Assembly (NCBI RefSeq): GCF_035989285.1
Contig: NZ_CP108513.1
Coordinates: 10,292,001 to 10,356,000 of the forward strand
Direction: 5' to 3'
Source of the DNA: Streptomyces sp. NBC_01235
GTDB taxonomy: Bacteria > Actinomycetota > Actinomycetes > Streptomycetales > Streptomycetaceae
DNA length: 64,000 nucleotides
The position numbers and the translations under genes were made by a program. The notes beneath the pieces were generated by a model. It did no database searches and had not been told where the DNA came from. It worked only from the letters and a program-made list of their open reading frames with translations. Positions within the stretch are counted from its first letter, which is position 1; each line of letters begins with the position of its first letter. Of this stretch, positions 42,981 to 52,777 are shown in pieces.

Positions 42981-45772
42981 GCGGCGGCACCTTCGAGGCG
43001 CTGCGCGGCCAACTGCACGAGGCGGCAACGGCGTTCGCCGACGGGCCCGGAGCCCTGGAGGGCATCCTGCGCGGCATCGTCGACGACGTCGAACGCGCGG
43101 TGGACGAGCCGTTGGAGATCTTCCCGGTCTGCCACCACTCACCGGCCTCGGCGATCGCCATGGCCCGCCGGCTGCGCGAGAAGCAGCCGAAGGTGGTCTA
43201 CCTGGAGCTGTGCGAGGACATGGCGCCCCTCCTCACCGAGCTGCGCAACTGCCGGCTGCCGGTGGCGGTCCAGGCGTTCGCGAGCGAGGTCGAGGGCTTC
43301 CCCGCCGACTGGTCACCGCTCTCGGTGGTCGCCCCGGTCACCGAGGCCTCCGCCGAGTACCAGGCCATCGCCTACGCGCTCGACACCCCGGGTGTCGAAC
43401 TGGTCCTCGTCGACCGCTCCTCGGACCATGTCTTCCAGTGGGAGACCGAGTCGGACGCCGACTCCGTGCCGGAGGCCGACCCCGACGCGCCGCAGGCCGA
43501 GGAGCAGACCGCCCTGCACGGCGACGCCGTCGGCGTGGAGATCGGCGACCTGCGCCCGCGCTTCGCCGAACTGGAGGAGCACCTCCTGCGCCACGGCCGG
43601 GTACGGCACTGGTCGGAATGGTGGCACCAGTACGTCGAACTGCCCCTCGGCGACAGCGACCACGACACCTACCGCCAGGTGATGCTGCTCATCGGCAGCC
43701 TCTTTCGCCGCCTCGCCCCCGGAGACCCCGGGAAGGTACGGGTCGACGAGGACCGCGAGCGGTACATGTGGACGAGGATGCGCGAGCACCTGGCCGCCAC
43801 CGGCACCGATCCCGCCGACTGTCTCTACGTCTGTGGCGCCTTCCACGCGGCCAGCCGCGTCGCGGAGTTCGGCGTGCGCGGCAGCGACACCTTCACCATC
43901 AGCCCGCCGAGCCCCACCAAGTGGCGGCACGGCCTCATCCCGTCCAGCCACGCGGCGATCGAGGCGCAGTTCGGCCTCGCCGCGGGCTCGGTGTCCATCG
44001 CGGCGACGGAATGGGCGAAGAACGTCAGGCGCACCGGCGTCCGCCCGTACCGCCTGGAAGGCCAGGCGGGCACGAAGAAGAGCGCGACGCCGAAGAAGGC
44101 CCTCCCCGCAGTTCCCGCTCCCACGGCCCCGCCCGCCGACCGGCTCACGGGCTTCCTCCAGCGCCCGCCCGCCCTCGACGCCCTCGACGAGGCCGAACTG
44201 CTCGGCTGGTCCGTGGAGATCGTGCGCGCAGCGCGCCGCAACGGCTACCTCGCCTCCACCGCCGACGCCATCGCCGTCTTCGAGACGTCGATCCTGCTGG
44301 CCGGGATGCGCGACCGTGCCAAGCCGACGCCGTACGACTTCCAGGACGCGGCGGTCACCTGCATCGAGAAGGACGCCGTTCCGGGCCGGCGGGACGTGGG
44401 CCGGCTGGTCGAGATCATGATGGGCGGCGACCGGGTCGGCCAGGTCGGCTACGACGCGCTGCCGCCGCTGGCCCGTGACGTGCACGACCGGCTCGCCCCG
44501 CTGAACCTGAAGCTCCAGCAGCGCGGAGTGCGGCGCGCCCTGCTGGACATCGCCTCCCGGCCCGAACTGGAACACTGCTCCGACCTGCTGTGGATGCTGC
44601 GCCGCCTGCTGCCGGCCGGCGCCGCCCGGCCCATCATGGGCGAACGGCGCCTCGGCGAGCGTCCCATCCAGGAGTCCTGGGACCTGGCCCTGGGCACCCA
44701 CCAGCGCGCCCTCATCGAACTGGGCTACGAGGGCGTCAGCATCGAGCAGGTCCTCGAACAGCGGCTGCGGCGCGCCGCATACGCGCCCCAGGCCACGGCG
44801 GCCCAGGTCCTGGAGGCCGTCGAGGACGCCACGCTCCTCCTGCGCAGCCGCCGCCTCGCCGACGAACTCGGCTCCCGGGCCCTGGAGGTCCTGGCGAGCG
44901 AACGCACCGTCGACGGCGCGCCGGAGGTGCTGCGCCGCGTCCGCCGCCTGCTGACCTACTACCGCACCGCCGAGCCGGTGCTCCCGCCCTGGATCGAGTC
45001 GTTCGTCAAGACCGGCTACGCGCACTACTGCACCCTGCTGCCGACGGCGTTCACCGACGACGACGCGACCGTCCGCCAGGTCGCGGCGATGCTGGGCTTC
45101 CTGTTCGGCATGGAGAGCCTCGCCCTGTCCCTCGGCTGCGACCGCGCCCAGCTCGAACTCGCCCTGGCCCAGTCCCACCCGACCGAGCCCTCCCGCACGG
45201 CACTGCTGTGGGCGGCGCAGACCCACCTGGGCACCCTGGCGAGGACGGCACTGCGGGCACGCTGCGACGAACTGCTCGGCAACCCGTTGGTCGTCCCCGC
45301 CTATCCCCGCTACCTGAGCGGGTTCGTGCACGCCCTGGAACCGGTGCCGGGCCTGGCCGACTTCGTCGTCGAGGCCGTGTCGAACGCTTTCGCCCGTCTC
45401 CCGGACCCGGTCCTGCTGCCCTGGCTGCCGACCCTCGTCACGACCCTGCGCGCGAGCGGCACCGAGCTGGCCCCGCTGCTGATCCGCGAGGCCGGCCGCG
45501 TCTTCCCCGCCCGGCTCACGGAACTCGACGCCTGGGTACCGCAGTGGCGCCTCCCGCAGGAACCGCCGCCCGCGCACCTGGAGTCGGCGGCGGGCACCGG
45601 AGGCGGCCTGCCGCTCCTGGCCGCCCACCCCGCGACCTGCGACGCGCTGGCCGACCTGCTGGGCTACGACGGCACGTGGGAGACCCCGGAGGGGACGTCG
45701 TCCGGAGCGGCCCTCCTCGCCCGGTACCCGCAGACCGCGACGGCGCTGGAGGCGCTGCTGGCCGTCAGCTGA
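42977..45772 (+). CDS. DUF5682 family protein
   Basis: A 931-residue protein translated from ATG 42977, overlapping the MoxR stop. The N-terminal third carries the conserved blocks of DUF5682: FPVCHHSPASAIAMARRL, VYLELCEDMAPLL, and later CLYVCGAFHAASRV. The first block (HHSP) and the GAFH motif are reminiscent of the TraB/Tiki/PrgY-like fold, a putative metal hydrolase with His ligands. The C-terminal two thirds are helical and HEAT-like in rhythm. In other actinobacteria the gene stays next to MoxR, vWA and SWIM genes, so all four probably form one machine. No membrane segment or signal peptide. Confidence 0.85.
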   Translation: MSGGTFEALRGQLHEAATAFADGPGALEGILRGIVDDVERAVDEPLEIFPVCHHSPASAIAMARRLREKQPKVVYLELCEDMAPLLTELRNCRLPVAVQAFASEVEGFPADWSPLSVVAPVTEASAEYQAIAYALDTPGVELVLVDRSSDHVFQWETESDADSVPEADPDAPQAEEQTALHGDAVGVEIGDLRPRFAELEEHLLRHGRVRHWSEWWHQYVELPLGDSDHDTYRQVMLLIGSLFRRLAPGDPGKVRVDEDRERYMWTRMREHLAATGTDPADCLYVCGAFHAASRVAEFGVRGSDTFTISPPSPTKWRHGLIPSSHAAIEAQFGLAAGSVSIAATEWAKNVRRTGVRPYRLEGQAGTKKSATPKKALPAVPAPTAPPADRLTGFLQRPPALDALDEAELLGWSVEIVRAARRNGYLASTADAIAVFETSILLAGMRDRAKPTPYDFQDAAVTCIEKDAVPGRRDVGRLVEIMMGGDRVGQVGYDALPPLARDVHDRLAPLNLKLQQRGVRRALLDIASRPELEHCSDLLWMLRRLLPAGAARPIMGERRLGERPIQESWDLALGTHQRALIELGYEGVSIEQVLEQRLRRAAYAPQATAAQVLEAVEDATLLLRSRRLADELGSRALEVLASERTVDGAPEVLRRVRRLLTYYRTAEPVLPPWIESFVKTGYAHYCTLLPTAFTDDDATVRQVAAMLGFLFGMESLALSLGCDRAQLELALAQSHPTEPSRTALLWAAQTHLGTLARTALRARCDELLGNPLVVPAYPRYLSGFVHALEPVPGLADFVVEAVSNAFARLPDPVLLPWLPTLVTTLRASGTELAPLLIREAGRVFPARLTELDAWVPQWRLPQEPPPAHLESAAGTGGGLPLLAAHPATCDALADLLGYDGTWETPEGTSSGAALLARYPQTATALEALLAVS

Positions 45773-47330
45773 CCGGCAGCGCCGCCACCAGGGCGCGGAG
45801 GGTGCTCTCCGCCAACGCCGGGTTGGCGGCGGCGTGGTGGGCCAGCTCCTCGTCGTCGAGGAGCTCCGCCAGCCGGTCGGGCGGAAGGTTCGGGTGGCGC
45901 GCGAAGGCCGCCCGCACGGCGGGGTCGGGGTCCCGGGTGAGCCGCTCGACGGTGGCCGGCGGAGTCTCGGGGTCGCGGGCGGCCAGGGCCCGGACGGCGG
46001 GATCCTCGTCTTCGGCGTGGACGGCCAGCCCGTCGGTCGGGAAGTTCGGCCGGGTGACGAGATGCGCGCGCTCGGGACCGGTGTACTCCAGGAAGCTGCG
46101 CAGCAGGAGGGCCGACGGGGCGTCCGGATGGTTCTGGGCCAGCAGGACGCGGACGCCGAGGTCGTCGTCGGCGGCCAGCCGGGCCACGAGGTCCGGCGGC
46201 AGGCTGTGCTCCCTCGCCGCCTCCCGGCGCAGCATCGGGTGAGCGGACAGCGCGTCCCGGCGGACGGCCTCGGGGTCCCGGGGCACCAGACGCTCCGGGT
46301 AGAAGCAGAAAGGCTCGTCCAGGGGGACCTCGTAGTCGATCGCGGCCCGTTCCTCCTCGGTCCACGCGGGGTGGACGGACACTGACAGCCGGACCTTCGG
46401 GTCGGGGTCGGCCGCGAGGACACGGCGCTCGTCGTGGTCGAGGTCCGGGTGGCGGGCGAGCATGCGGCGTACGCCGGGGTCGGGATCCGTGACCAGCGCG
46501 TGGCGCTCGGCGGGACCGAGGTCCGCGCGGCGCGTGATCTCCCACCGGACCTCCGGGTCCGGATCGGCGGCCAGGAGGACCACGACGTCAGGAGGGAGAC
46601 TCGGGTTGGCCGCGATCATCGCCCGATCCCCGGGACCGGCCGGAGCGGTGAGGACACTGTCCACGACGGCCCTGCTGAGAGCGTCGTGAAGCAGTATGCC
46701 GGTGCGGGCGTGGCAGGACTGTTCGGGCAGTACGCTCTCCACCCACGCGGGATCCTCGTGGCGCAGATGCTCCTCGGCCCTCTCCCGGACCTCGTCGTCG
46801 GGGTCCGCCAGCAGCGCGGCCCGCGTCTCGGCGGGCAGCCACCCCCACATGCCGACTCCCCAGGCGCGGACCTTCGCGTCCGGATGCGTCGCCATGGAGC
46901 GGCGCAGCTCGACGGAGAACTGCCGGTAGAGGGTGCCCAGGAGCTCGGGGTCGTACGTGTTCAGTATGCGGATGACGGCGTCGTCCGGCAGCGGCCGGGG
47001 CTCGGCGGGGGGAGTCACCCGGGGGGCCTCGGCGAGGTGGGCGCGGACGAACCAGTGCGGATCGTCCACCAGCCGTACCCGCTGGGCCGGGTCGACGTGG
47101 GGGTTACGGGTGAAGAAGCTACGGGTGCGGTGGTCGGGATGCTCGATCACGGCGTCGACGACCGTCTCGGGCAGCACCCGGTCCCGGCACAGCACCATCC
47201 TTACGGCGAGCGGCGCCTTCGCCAGGAGGTGCAGCAGGACATCTTCCGGAGTCGAGGGATTCAGGGCGACCCCGGCCAGGCGCCGGGTGGCGAGATCGGC
47301 GTCCTGCCAGATCTGCTCAGGTGTGGGCAT
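45765..47330 (-). CDS. LRV/HEAT-like repeat protein
   Basis: A 521-residue protein from ATG 47330. It is built almost wholly from short helical repeats of the pattern DPDPEVRWEITRR, DPDPGVRRMLARHPDL, DPDPKVRLSVSVHP, typical of the leucine-rich-repeat-variant (LRV) or HEAT-like families; at least twelve units are visible. Such arrays are scaffolds for protein contacts. The gene converges with the DUF5682 gene and the two overlap by 8 bases at their 3' ends, which may indicate a shared evolutionary unit. The ribosome site is a G-run about 11 bases upstream. Confidence 0.85.
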   Translation of the reverse strand: MPTPEQIWQDADLATRRLAGVALNPSTPEDVLLHLLAKAPLAVRMVLCRDRVLPETVVDAVIEHPDHRTRSFFTRNPHVDPAQRVRLVDDPHWFVRAHLAEAPRVTPPAEPRPLPDDAVIRILNTYDPELLGTLYRQFSVELRRSMATHPDAKVRAWGVGMWGWLPAETRAALLADPDDEVRERAEEHLRHEDPAWVESVLPEQSCHARTGILLHDALSRAVVDSVLTAPAGPGDRAMIAANPSLPPDVVVLLAADPDPEVRWEITRRADLGPAERHALVTDPDPGVRRMLARHPDLDHDERRVLAADPDPKVRLSVSVHPAWTEEERAAIDYEVPLDEPFCFYPERLVPRDPEAVRRDALSAHPMLRREAAREHSLPPDLVARLAADDDLGVRVLLAQNHPDAPSALLLRSFLEYTGPERAHLVTRPNFPTDGLAVHAEDEDPAVRALAARDPETPPATVERLTRDPDPAVRAAFARHPNLPPDRLAELLDDEELAHHAAANPALAESTLRALVAALPVS

Positions 47331-47357
47331 GCGTCGTATTCCCCCCAGGAAACGATC

Positions 47358-47384
47358 GGGCCCCCTGCCTCGGGCAGGGGGCCC
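47358..47384 (-). terminator. Strong hairpin terminator of the GH43 gene
   Basis: GGGCCCCCTGCC (47358-47369) pairs perfectly with 47373-47384 around a 3-base loop: a 12-bp GC stem 44 bases after the stop of the minus-strand GH43 gene and just before the next minus-strand start. No U-tract. Confidence 0.8.
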
Positions 47385-47427
47385 ATGACCTTAACCGCCC
47401 GGCCGGATCAAGGGCCAGGCAGTTGTA

Positions 47428-50400
47428 CTACCGGTGCCGGTAGCCGACCGTGAGGACACCGGTGACCTTCGCCGGGGCGCCACTGCTGTAGACCACCTCC
47501 CCGCCGGACTTCTTCCAGATCTTGATGAGGAAGGTGTCCGGGCTGTCCGTCGCAGTGACGCGGAAGCCGTAGCCGCTCTTGCCGTTCACCGTGCCGGATC
47601 CCTGGAGGACGGCCGTGGAGCCGGAGACGACGAGCCAGTCGAGTCCGGTGGAGCGGAACTTCAGGTGGGCCGGCCTGGAGTCGAAGGTGACCTCTCCGGC
47701 CGGGGCGGTGGCACCCGGCAGATAGGCGGCCGCGAGCGAGAAGGACGCCCGGCCCGTCAGCTTCAGCCCGACCCGGGAAGCGACGGTACCCGCGCCCACC
47801 ACCGGCCCGGCGGCACGGTCGTACACGATCAGCTCGGGGAGTGTCGTGTCGGCCGAGGCGCCGTCGTCGTCGGTGACGGTGATCACCGGACGCCGGATGC
47901 CCGCCGCGGCGTAGGTGTGCTCCGCGCGGCAGCCGGACGAGGTGACCGTGCCGGAGACCGGCTTGCCGCCGTCCTTCCAGTCGACCACGCACGTGTGGGT
48001 GTCACCGGCACCCGGGTCGTCGAACCGGGCGGTGACGGCCGTGGGCCGGCCGACCGACACCGGGCCCGACGGGCCGGTGGCGGCCGTGATCGACGGGGCC
48101 GCGTTCGTCACGGTGACGACCGCCGTGTCGGTGCTGCGCCCGCCGGTCAGGGTGAGGGTGTACGAACCGTCGTCGGTGCAGGTGACCGTGGTCCGGGCGG
48201 CGGCCGGGTCCGCGACCGTGCAGGGCGCGCCCTGCTCGACCGTCCACCGCGCGCCGCCCGCCCCGGAGACCGTGCCGGTCAGGGCGATCGCGGAGCCCTC
48301 GACGCCGTTGGCGTCCGCACCGGCGTGGACGATGGTGACCGGGTCGACGCTCGTGAGGGTGGGCACGACCTTCTTGATCAGGCCGTCGGCGTCGAACTCC
48401 AGCTTGTCGATGGTGGTTTCCCGGTGCATGCCGTCACCGCCGGGGATCGCGAAGCGGTGGTAGGCGATGTACCAGTCGTCCGTGCCCGGAACCTGGACGA
48501 CCGAGTGGTGGCCGGTGCCCAGGATGCCCAGCGAGGCGTCCTTCTCCAGGATCACGCCCCGCTTGGTCCAGGGGCCGGTGGGGGAGGGGCCGGTGGCGTA
48601 GGCGACGCGGTAGTTCTCGTCCCGGGTGTCGTTCTCCGACCACATGAAGTAGTAGGTGCCCTTGCGCTTCACCACGAACGTGCCCTCGTTGTAGCCGCTC
48701 GGGGTGATGTCGGTGACCTTCGAGGCGTCGAAGGAGACCATGTCGTCGTTCAGCGGGACCACGTACGCGTGCCCGTTGCCCCAGTACAGGTACGACTGGC
48801 CGTCGTCGTCGGTGAACACGGCCGGGTCGATCATCTGGCCGCTCAACTGGCCCGCCTTGAGCAGGGGCTGTCCGAGGGCGTCCTTGAACGGACCGGTCGG
48901 CGAGTCCGAGACCGCGACCCCGATGTTCGCGTCGGCGCAGAAGTAGAAGTAGTACTTGCCGTCCTTCTCGGCGATGGTCGGCGCCCAGGCCCTGCTGTCC
49001 GCCCAGCTCACGTCGGGACCCAGGTCGAGGATGACGCCGTGGTCCGTCCAGTGCACCAGGTCGGTCGACGAGTACGCCTTGAACTGCGTGCCGCTCCAGC
49101 CCTCGAAGCCGTCGGTCGTCGGGTACATGTAGAAGGTGTCGCCGAAGCGGACGATGTTCGGGTCGGCGTTCAGACCCGGCAGCACCGGGCTCTTCATGAT
49201 GAGCGCGGAGACCGTCCAGGTGCGCTTCTTGCCGTCGGAGCCGGTCACCTCGTACGTCACCGGCTTGCTGAAGTCCTGGACACTGCCCGAGGCGGGGCTG
49301 ATCGCGGCGCCGTGGGCGAGGGTGAACTCCGGTGCCAGGCCGGTGAGATCGGTGCCCTCCTTCGCGGGGAGCGTGATGCGGCTGCCGGCGTCGTCGATGA
49401 GCGCGTCGACCTTCAGCGCGGAGGCGGTGGCCCGGGCGATGCCCGCCGTGTTGCCGCTGAGCTCCATCACCTCGGCGGCCGTGAGGGCCCGCCCGTAGAT
49501 CCGGAAGTCGTCGACCTCGCCGCCGAAGTACGGGTCGCCCGAGTACAGGGAACGGCCGATGTAGCCGCTGTAGTCCTTGTTCGCGTCGTAGAGCTCGGAC
49601 GGCTTGATGGTGGTCGTCGTGCGGGCCGCCTCGACGCCGTCGACGTAGAGGACCATCGTGCCGGTCGAGCCGTCGAGGGTGACGGTGACGTGGCGCCACT
49701 CGCCGGGCGTGAGCTGCTTGCCGGCCGTCAGCTTCGACTCCGCCGACCAACTGGCCTTCGTGATCGCCGAGTAGAGGCTGGAGCCGCCGTTGGAGGGGGT
49801 GGCGAAGAGGTACTTGTTGCTGTCGGGCCCGAGCCCGAACAGCCACTGGAAGTTGTTGCCGCCCTTCCACTTCGCGTATGTCGACACGGTGACGCTGTCG
49901 GCGCCCTTCAGTACGCCGTTCGGGATCTTCACGTAGGGGGACGTGGCGGAGTCGCCGGACATCGTGAACGAGCCGCCGTTCACGCCGGTGCCGAAGGCGG
50001 GCGTGCGGACGTAGGTGCCGTGGTAGCCGTGGCCGCTGGAGTCGACGGCGATGTTGCCGGACGTCTCGTCGAAGCCGTAGTGCAGCAGCAGGTCGGCGGG
50101 CACGTCGGCGCCCTCCTCGGAGACCGTCACCCGGGCCTGTACGGGGAGCGCGGCGCCGTCGGGAAGGCTTCCGGTCACCGTGAACGTGCCGGCCTGCGCG
50201 TACGCCGACGCCGGGACGTCGTCCCAGGTCACGGCCACCGGGCGCTTGACGCCGTCGGCGTATGTGGCGATCACGGTCGCGGGCAGCACCGGTGCCTCGC
50301 CGATCCGCGTCTTCACCGACACGTCCTCGACGCTCTCGACCAGTTGGTCCGGCTGGTAGGCGCGCAGCAGCCGGTCGTACTCGGCCTGCGTGACCGGCAG

Positions 50401-52614
50401 GACCGTGCCATGGCGGGGCTTGGACGGCAGGTCGTAGCCGGTGGCCGGGGTCCAGGTGCCGGAGGCGAGGTCCGTCGTCTCGAAGGGGATGTAGCCGCGA
50501 CCGCCGAACTCGTCGAGGAAGGCGTACCACTTCTCCTCGGTGTTGGACTTGAACACCAGCGGCCCCTCGGCCGCGTTCATCGCGCCCTTGCCGATGCCCT
50601 CGGCGACCGCGTTCCAGGAGAGGTTCAGCAGCGAGTCGCTCTTCTCCTCGAAGATGAACTTGCTGTTGGGCGTCGAGGAGGTGTTGTTGCGCTCGTCCTT
50701 CGACAGGCGGAAGTAGGTGCCGTCGTGCTGGATGACCGTGGAGTCGATGACCGAGTAACCGCGATCGATCCAGACCTTGGGCTCGCTGAACGTGTAGAAG
50801 TCGCGGGTGGTGGCGTACATCATCCGGTTGTAGGTGTCGCCGGAGTGCGAGGCGTTGTCGTACAGCTTCGACGCCCAGAAGACGACGTACTCGCCGAGGT
50901 CGGAGTCGTAGTACGCCTCCGGGGCCCAGGTGTTGCCGGCGCTGTCGGGGGACACCTGCACCAGGCGCTGGTTCGTCCAGTGGACGAGGTCGGTGGACTC
51001 CCAGACCATGATGGACTTGCTGCCGGTGCGCTGTGAGGCGTCCCAGTCGCCGTTGCCGTAGATCCTCAGGTCGGTGGCGATCTGGTAGAACTTGTCGCCC
51101 TCGGGGGAGCGGATGATGAAGGGGTCGCGCAGGCCCTTCTCGCCGAGCGTGGAGGTCAGGACGGGCTTGCCGTCGTTCAGCTCCCGCCACTTCAGCGGGT
51201 CGTTGCCCTTGCTCAGCGCGGCGTAGAGCTGCTCGCCGTCCGCGGTGCCCTCGCCGGTGAAGTAGCTGAACATGTAGCCCTTGAGGGCTTCCTTCGCCGG
51301 GAGTTCGGGGACCTTCGCGGTGAACGTGCGGGTCGCCTGCGCCGTGCCCTTGGTGACGGTCGCGGTCAGGTCGACCGTGGTGGCGCCGGTGCCGTGCGCG
51401 GGGCGGTGGACCACGCCGTCGGCGGACACGACGTCCTCGCGTGCGGAGGTCCAGGTGACGGCGGTGCCGTAGGAACCGGTCGCCGGGAGGCTGAGGTTGC
51501 CGCGTACGTCGTCGAGGTTGTGCACCTCGAGCGCCTCGGCGGCCTGGCGGGTCGCGGTCGCGTCGTCGAAGGCCGCCAGGACGGTGACGTCGAAGGACTT
51601 GGTGGCGGTGACCGTGCCCTTCTTGAGGGTCGCCGTGAGCGTGGCGTGGGCGTCCGGTTCGCCCGCGGCGGGACGGGTCACCTTGCCGGCGTCCGACACC
51701 ACGGCGGTGTTGTCGCTGGCCCAGCTGATCGCGGAGCCGCCGGCCGTGCCGGTCTTCGGCAGGTCCAGGTCGGCGGTGACGGCGTCGGTGTCACCGAGGT
51801 CCAGTGCGGCCTTGTCGTCGGCGACACCCTGCGTGGCCACGGGGAGGGCGAGCTGCTCCACGTCGGCGGCGGCCAGCGCGCGGTCGTACACGCGGAAGTC
51901 GCGGATGTCGCCCTTGAAGAGCTTGTCGCCGGAGTAGACCGACTTGCCGATGTAGTTGGCGGTGGTGATGCCGGAGCCGATGGCGCCGGGGGTGATGGTG
52001 ACGGACGTGTTGCGGGCGACCTCGACGCCGTCCTCGTACAGCACACCGGTGGTGCCGGACTGCGTGTAGGTGAGGTGCTTCCACACCGAACGGGTCAGGT
52101 TGTGCGAGTCGGCGGGCTTGGTGGTCTGTTCCGTCGACCAGTTGCCGGTGGCGATCGAGGTGCGCAGGGAGTTGCCCGTGGTGAACAGGTAACCGTTGCC
52201 GTTGCCTCCGCTGGAGTTGCCGAAGCCGTAGAGGAAGTACGGCGTCGACTGGCCGGCGTCGATCCGCACGTCCATGGCGACGCTGATCGCGTCCATGCCC
52301 TTCATGACGTCGTTCGGCACCTTGATGTAGGTGTCCGAGCCGTTGAAGGCGAGGCCCTGGCCGGTGGACGACCACCCGGCGGTGCCGTTGACCGTGCCGT
52401 CGCGGCCGTGACCGGAAGCGTCGGTCGCCGTGGTGCCGGACGTGGCGTCGAGCTTGTACCAGAGGGCCAGACCCTCGGAGACGTCGGCAACCTCCGCCGC
52501 CTGTACGGGAGTTGTGGTGCCGACGAGCCCCACGAGCAGTGATACGGCGGTCAGCGCGGCGAGTTGTCCCGCTCCGCGTCTCGCTCGGACGCGGAAGCGT
52601 TTTCTATGCGTCAT
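47428..52614 (-). CDS. Secreted multidomain double-GH43 glycoside hydrolase
   Basis: A 1728-residue exported enzyme. ATG 52614 gives a signal peptide of about 39 residues (basic start, LTAVSLLVGLVG, cleavage after VQA). Domains in order: LamG/concanavalin-like (about 45-265), two bacterial Ig-like group-4 domains (about 270-440), GH43 catalytic domain 1 (about 445-790; GLRDPFIIRSPE, WAPEAYYDSD, AAEGPLVFK), an Ig-like domain, a second LamG (about 890-1110), then GH43 domain 2 (about 1190-1500; LNADPNIVRFGDTFYMYPTT, IDPAVFTDDDG, GYNEGTFVVK). Ig/PKD-like domains and a C-terminal beta domain finish it. GH43 enzymes hydrolyse arabinofuranosyl or xylosyl linkages with an Asp/Asp/Glu triad; two unlike copies in one chain suggest attack on branched hemicellulose or arabinan. 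Confidence 0.92.
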   Translation of the reverse strand: MTHRKRFRVRARRGAGQLAALTAVSLLVGLVGTTTPVQAAEVADVSEGLALWYKLDATSGTTATDASGHGRDGTVNGTAGWSSTGQGLAFNGSDTYIKVPNDVMKGMDAISVAMDVRIDAGQSTPYFLYGFGNSSGGNGNGYLFTTGNSLRTSIATGNWSTEQTTKPADSHNLTRSVWKHLTYTQSGTTGVLYEDGVEVARNTSVTITPGAIGSGITTANYIGKSVYSGDKLFKGDIRDFRVYDRALAAADVEQLALPVATQGVADDKAALDLGDTDAVTADLDLPKTGTAGGSAISWASDNTAVVSDAGKVTRPAAGEPDAHATLTATLKKGTVTATKSFDVTVLAAFDDATATRQAAEALEVHNLDDVRGNLSLPATGSYGTAVTWTSAREDVVSADGVVHRPAHGTGATTVDLTATVTKGTAQATRTFTAKVPELPAKEALKGYMFSYFTGEGTADGEQLYAALSKGNDPLKWRELNDGKPVLTSTLGEKGLRDPFIIRSPEGDKFYQIATDLRIYGNGDWDASQRTGSKSIMVWESTDLVHWTNQRLVQVSPDSAGNTWAPEAYYDSDLGEYVVFWASKLYDNASHSGDTYNRMMYATTRDFYTFSEPKVWIDRGYSVIDSTVIQHDGTYFRLSKDERNNTSSTPNSKFIFEEKSDSLLNLSWNAVAEGIGKGAMNAAEGPLVFKSNTEEKWYAFLDEFGGRGYIPFETTDLASGTWTPATGYDLPSKPRHGTVLPVTQAEYDRLLRAYQPDQLVESVEDVSVKTRIGEAPVLPATVIATYADGVKRPVAVTWDDVPASAYAQAGTFTVTGSLPDGAALPVQARVTVSEEGADVPADLLLHYGFDETSGNIAVDSSGHGYHGTYVRTPAFGTGVNGGSFTMSGDSATSPYVKIPNGVLKGADSVTVSTYAKWKGGNNFQWLFGLGPDSNKYLFATPSNGGSSLYSAITKASWSAESKLTAGKQLTPGEWRHVTVTLDGSTGTMVLYVDGVEAARTTTTIKPSELYDANKDYSGYIGRSLYSGDPYFGGEVDDFRIYGRALTAAEVMELSGNTAGIARATASALKVDALIDDAGSRITLPAKEGTDLTGLAPEFTLAHGAAISPASGSVQDFSKPVTYEVTGSDGKKRTWTVSALIMKSPVLPGLNADPNIVRFGDTFYMYPTTDGFEGWSGTQFKAYSSTDLVHWTDHGVILDLGPDVSWADSRAWAPTIAEKDGKYYFYFCADANIGVAVSDSPTGPFKDALGQPLLKAGQLSGQMIDPAVFTDDDGQSYLYWGNGHAYVVPLNDDMVSFDASKVTDITPSGYNEGTFVVKRKGTYYFMWSENDTRDENYRVAYATGPSPTGPWTKRGVILEKDASLGILGTGHHSVVQVPGTDDWYIAYHRFAIPGGDGMHRETTIDKLEFDADGLIKKVVPTLTSVDPVTIVHAGADANGVEGSAIALTGTVSGAGGARWTVEQGAPCTVADPAAARTTVTCTDDGSYTLTLTGGRSTDTAVVTVTNAAPSITAATGPSGPVSVGRPTAVTARFDDPGAGDTHTCVVDWKDGGKPVSGTVTSSGCRAEHTYAAAGIRRPVITVTDDDGASADTTLPELIVYDRAAGPVVGAGTVASRVGLKLTGRASFSLAAAYLPGATAPAGEVTFDSRPAHLKFRSTGLDWLVVSGSTAVLQGSGTVNGKSGYGFRVTATDSPDTFLIKIWKKSGGEVVYSSGAPAKVTGVLTVGYRHR

Positions 52615-52655
52615 AGGGGACCGCCGTTTCAGCCGTGTGACGTGATGTTGCGAGA

Positions 52656-52684
52656 GTGTCAAACGGTGTACATGGCCGCGTCAA
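52656..52684 (-). promoter_or_regulatory. Putative GH43 promoter
   Basis: On the minus strand TTGACG (52679-52684), 17 bases and TGACAC (52656-52661) lie about 45 bases before the start codon. A TTCGAAAG-type element further upstream (around 52720-52735) resembles LacI-family sugar-regulator sites and could be the operator. Confidence 0.4.
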
Positions 52685-52777
52685 GACTTCTCGAACAATG
52701 TCCGACCAGTCGAACGGAACTTTCGAAGAACAAGGACCGTGCTCAGCCCCTGCTCGGCCCTGAGTTGACAGCCGCGA

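Noticed and set aside
46372..46384. RecA-NDp core on the minus strand (CTGTCAGTG)
   Set aside because: It is inside the LRV-repeat coding sequence and no TAnnnT follows after eight bases.
47434..51036. 1200-codon plus-strand frame opposite the GH43 gene
   Set aside because: Arg/Val/Gly/Asp-rich antisense; GH43 and LamG motifs are on the other strand.
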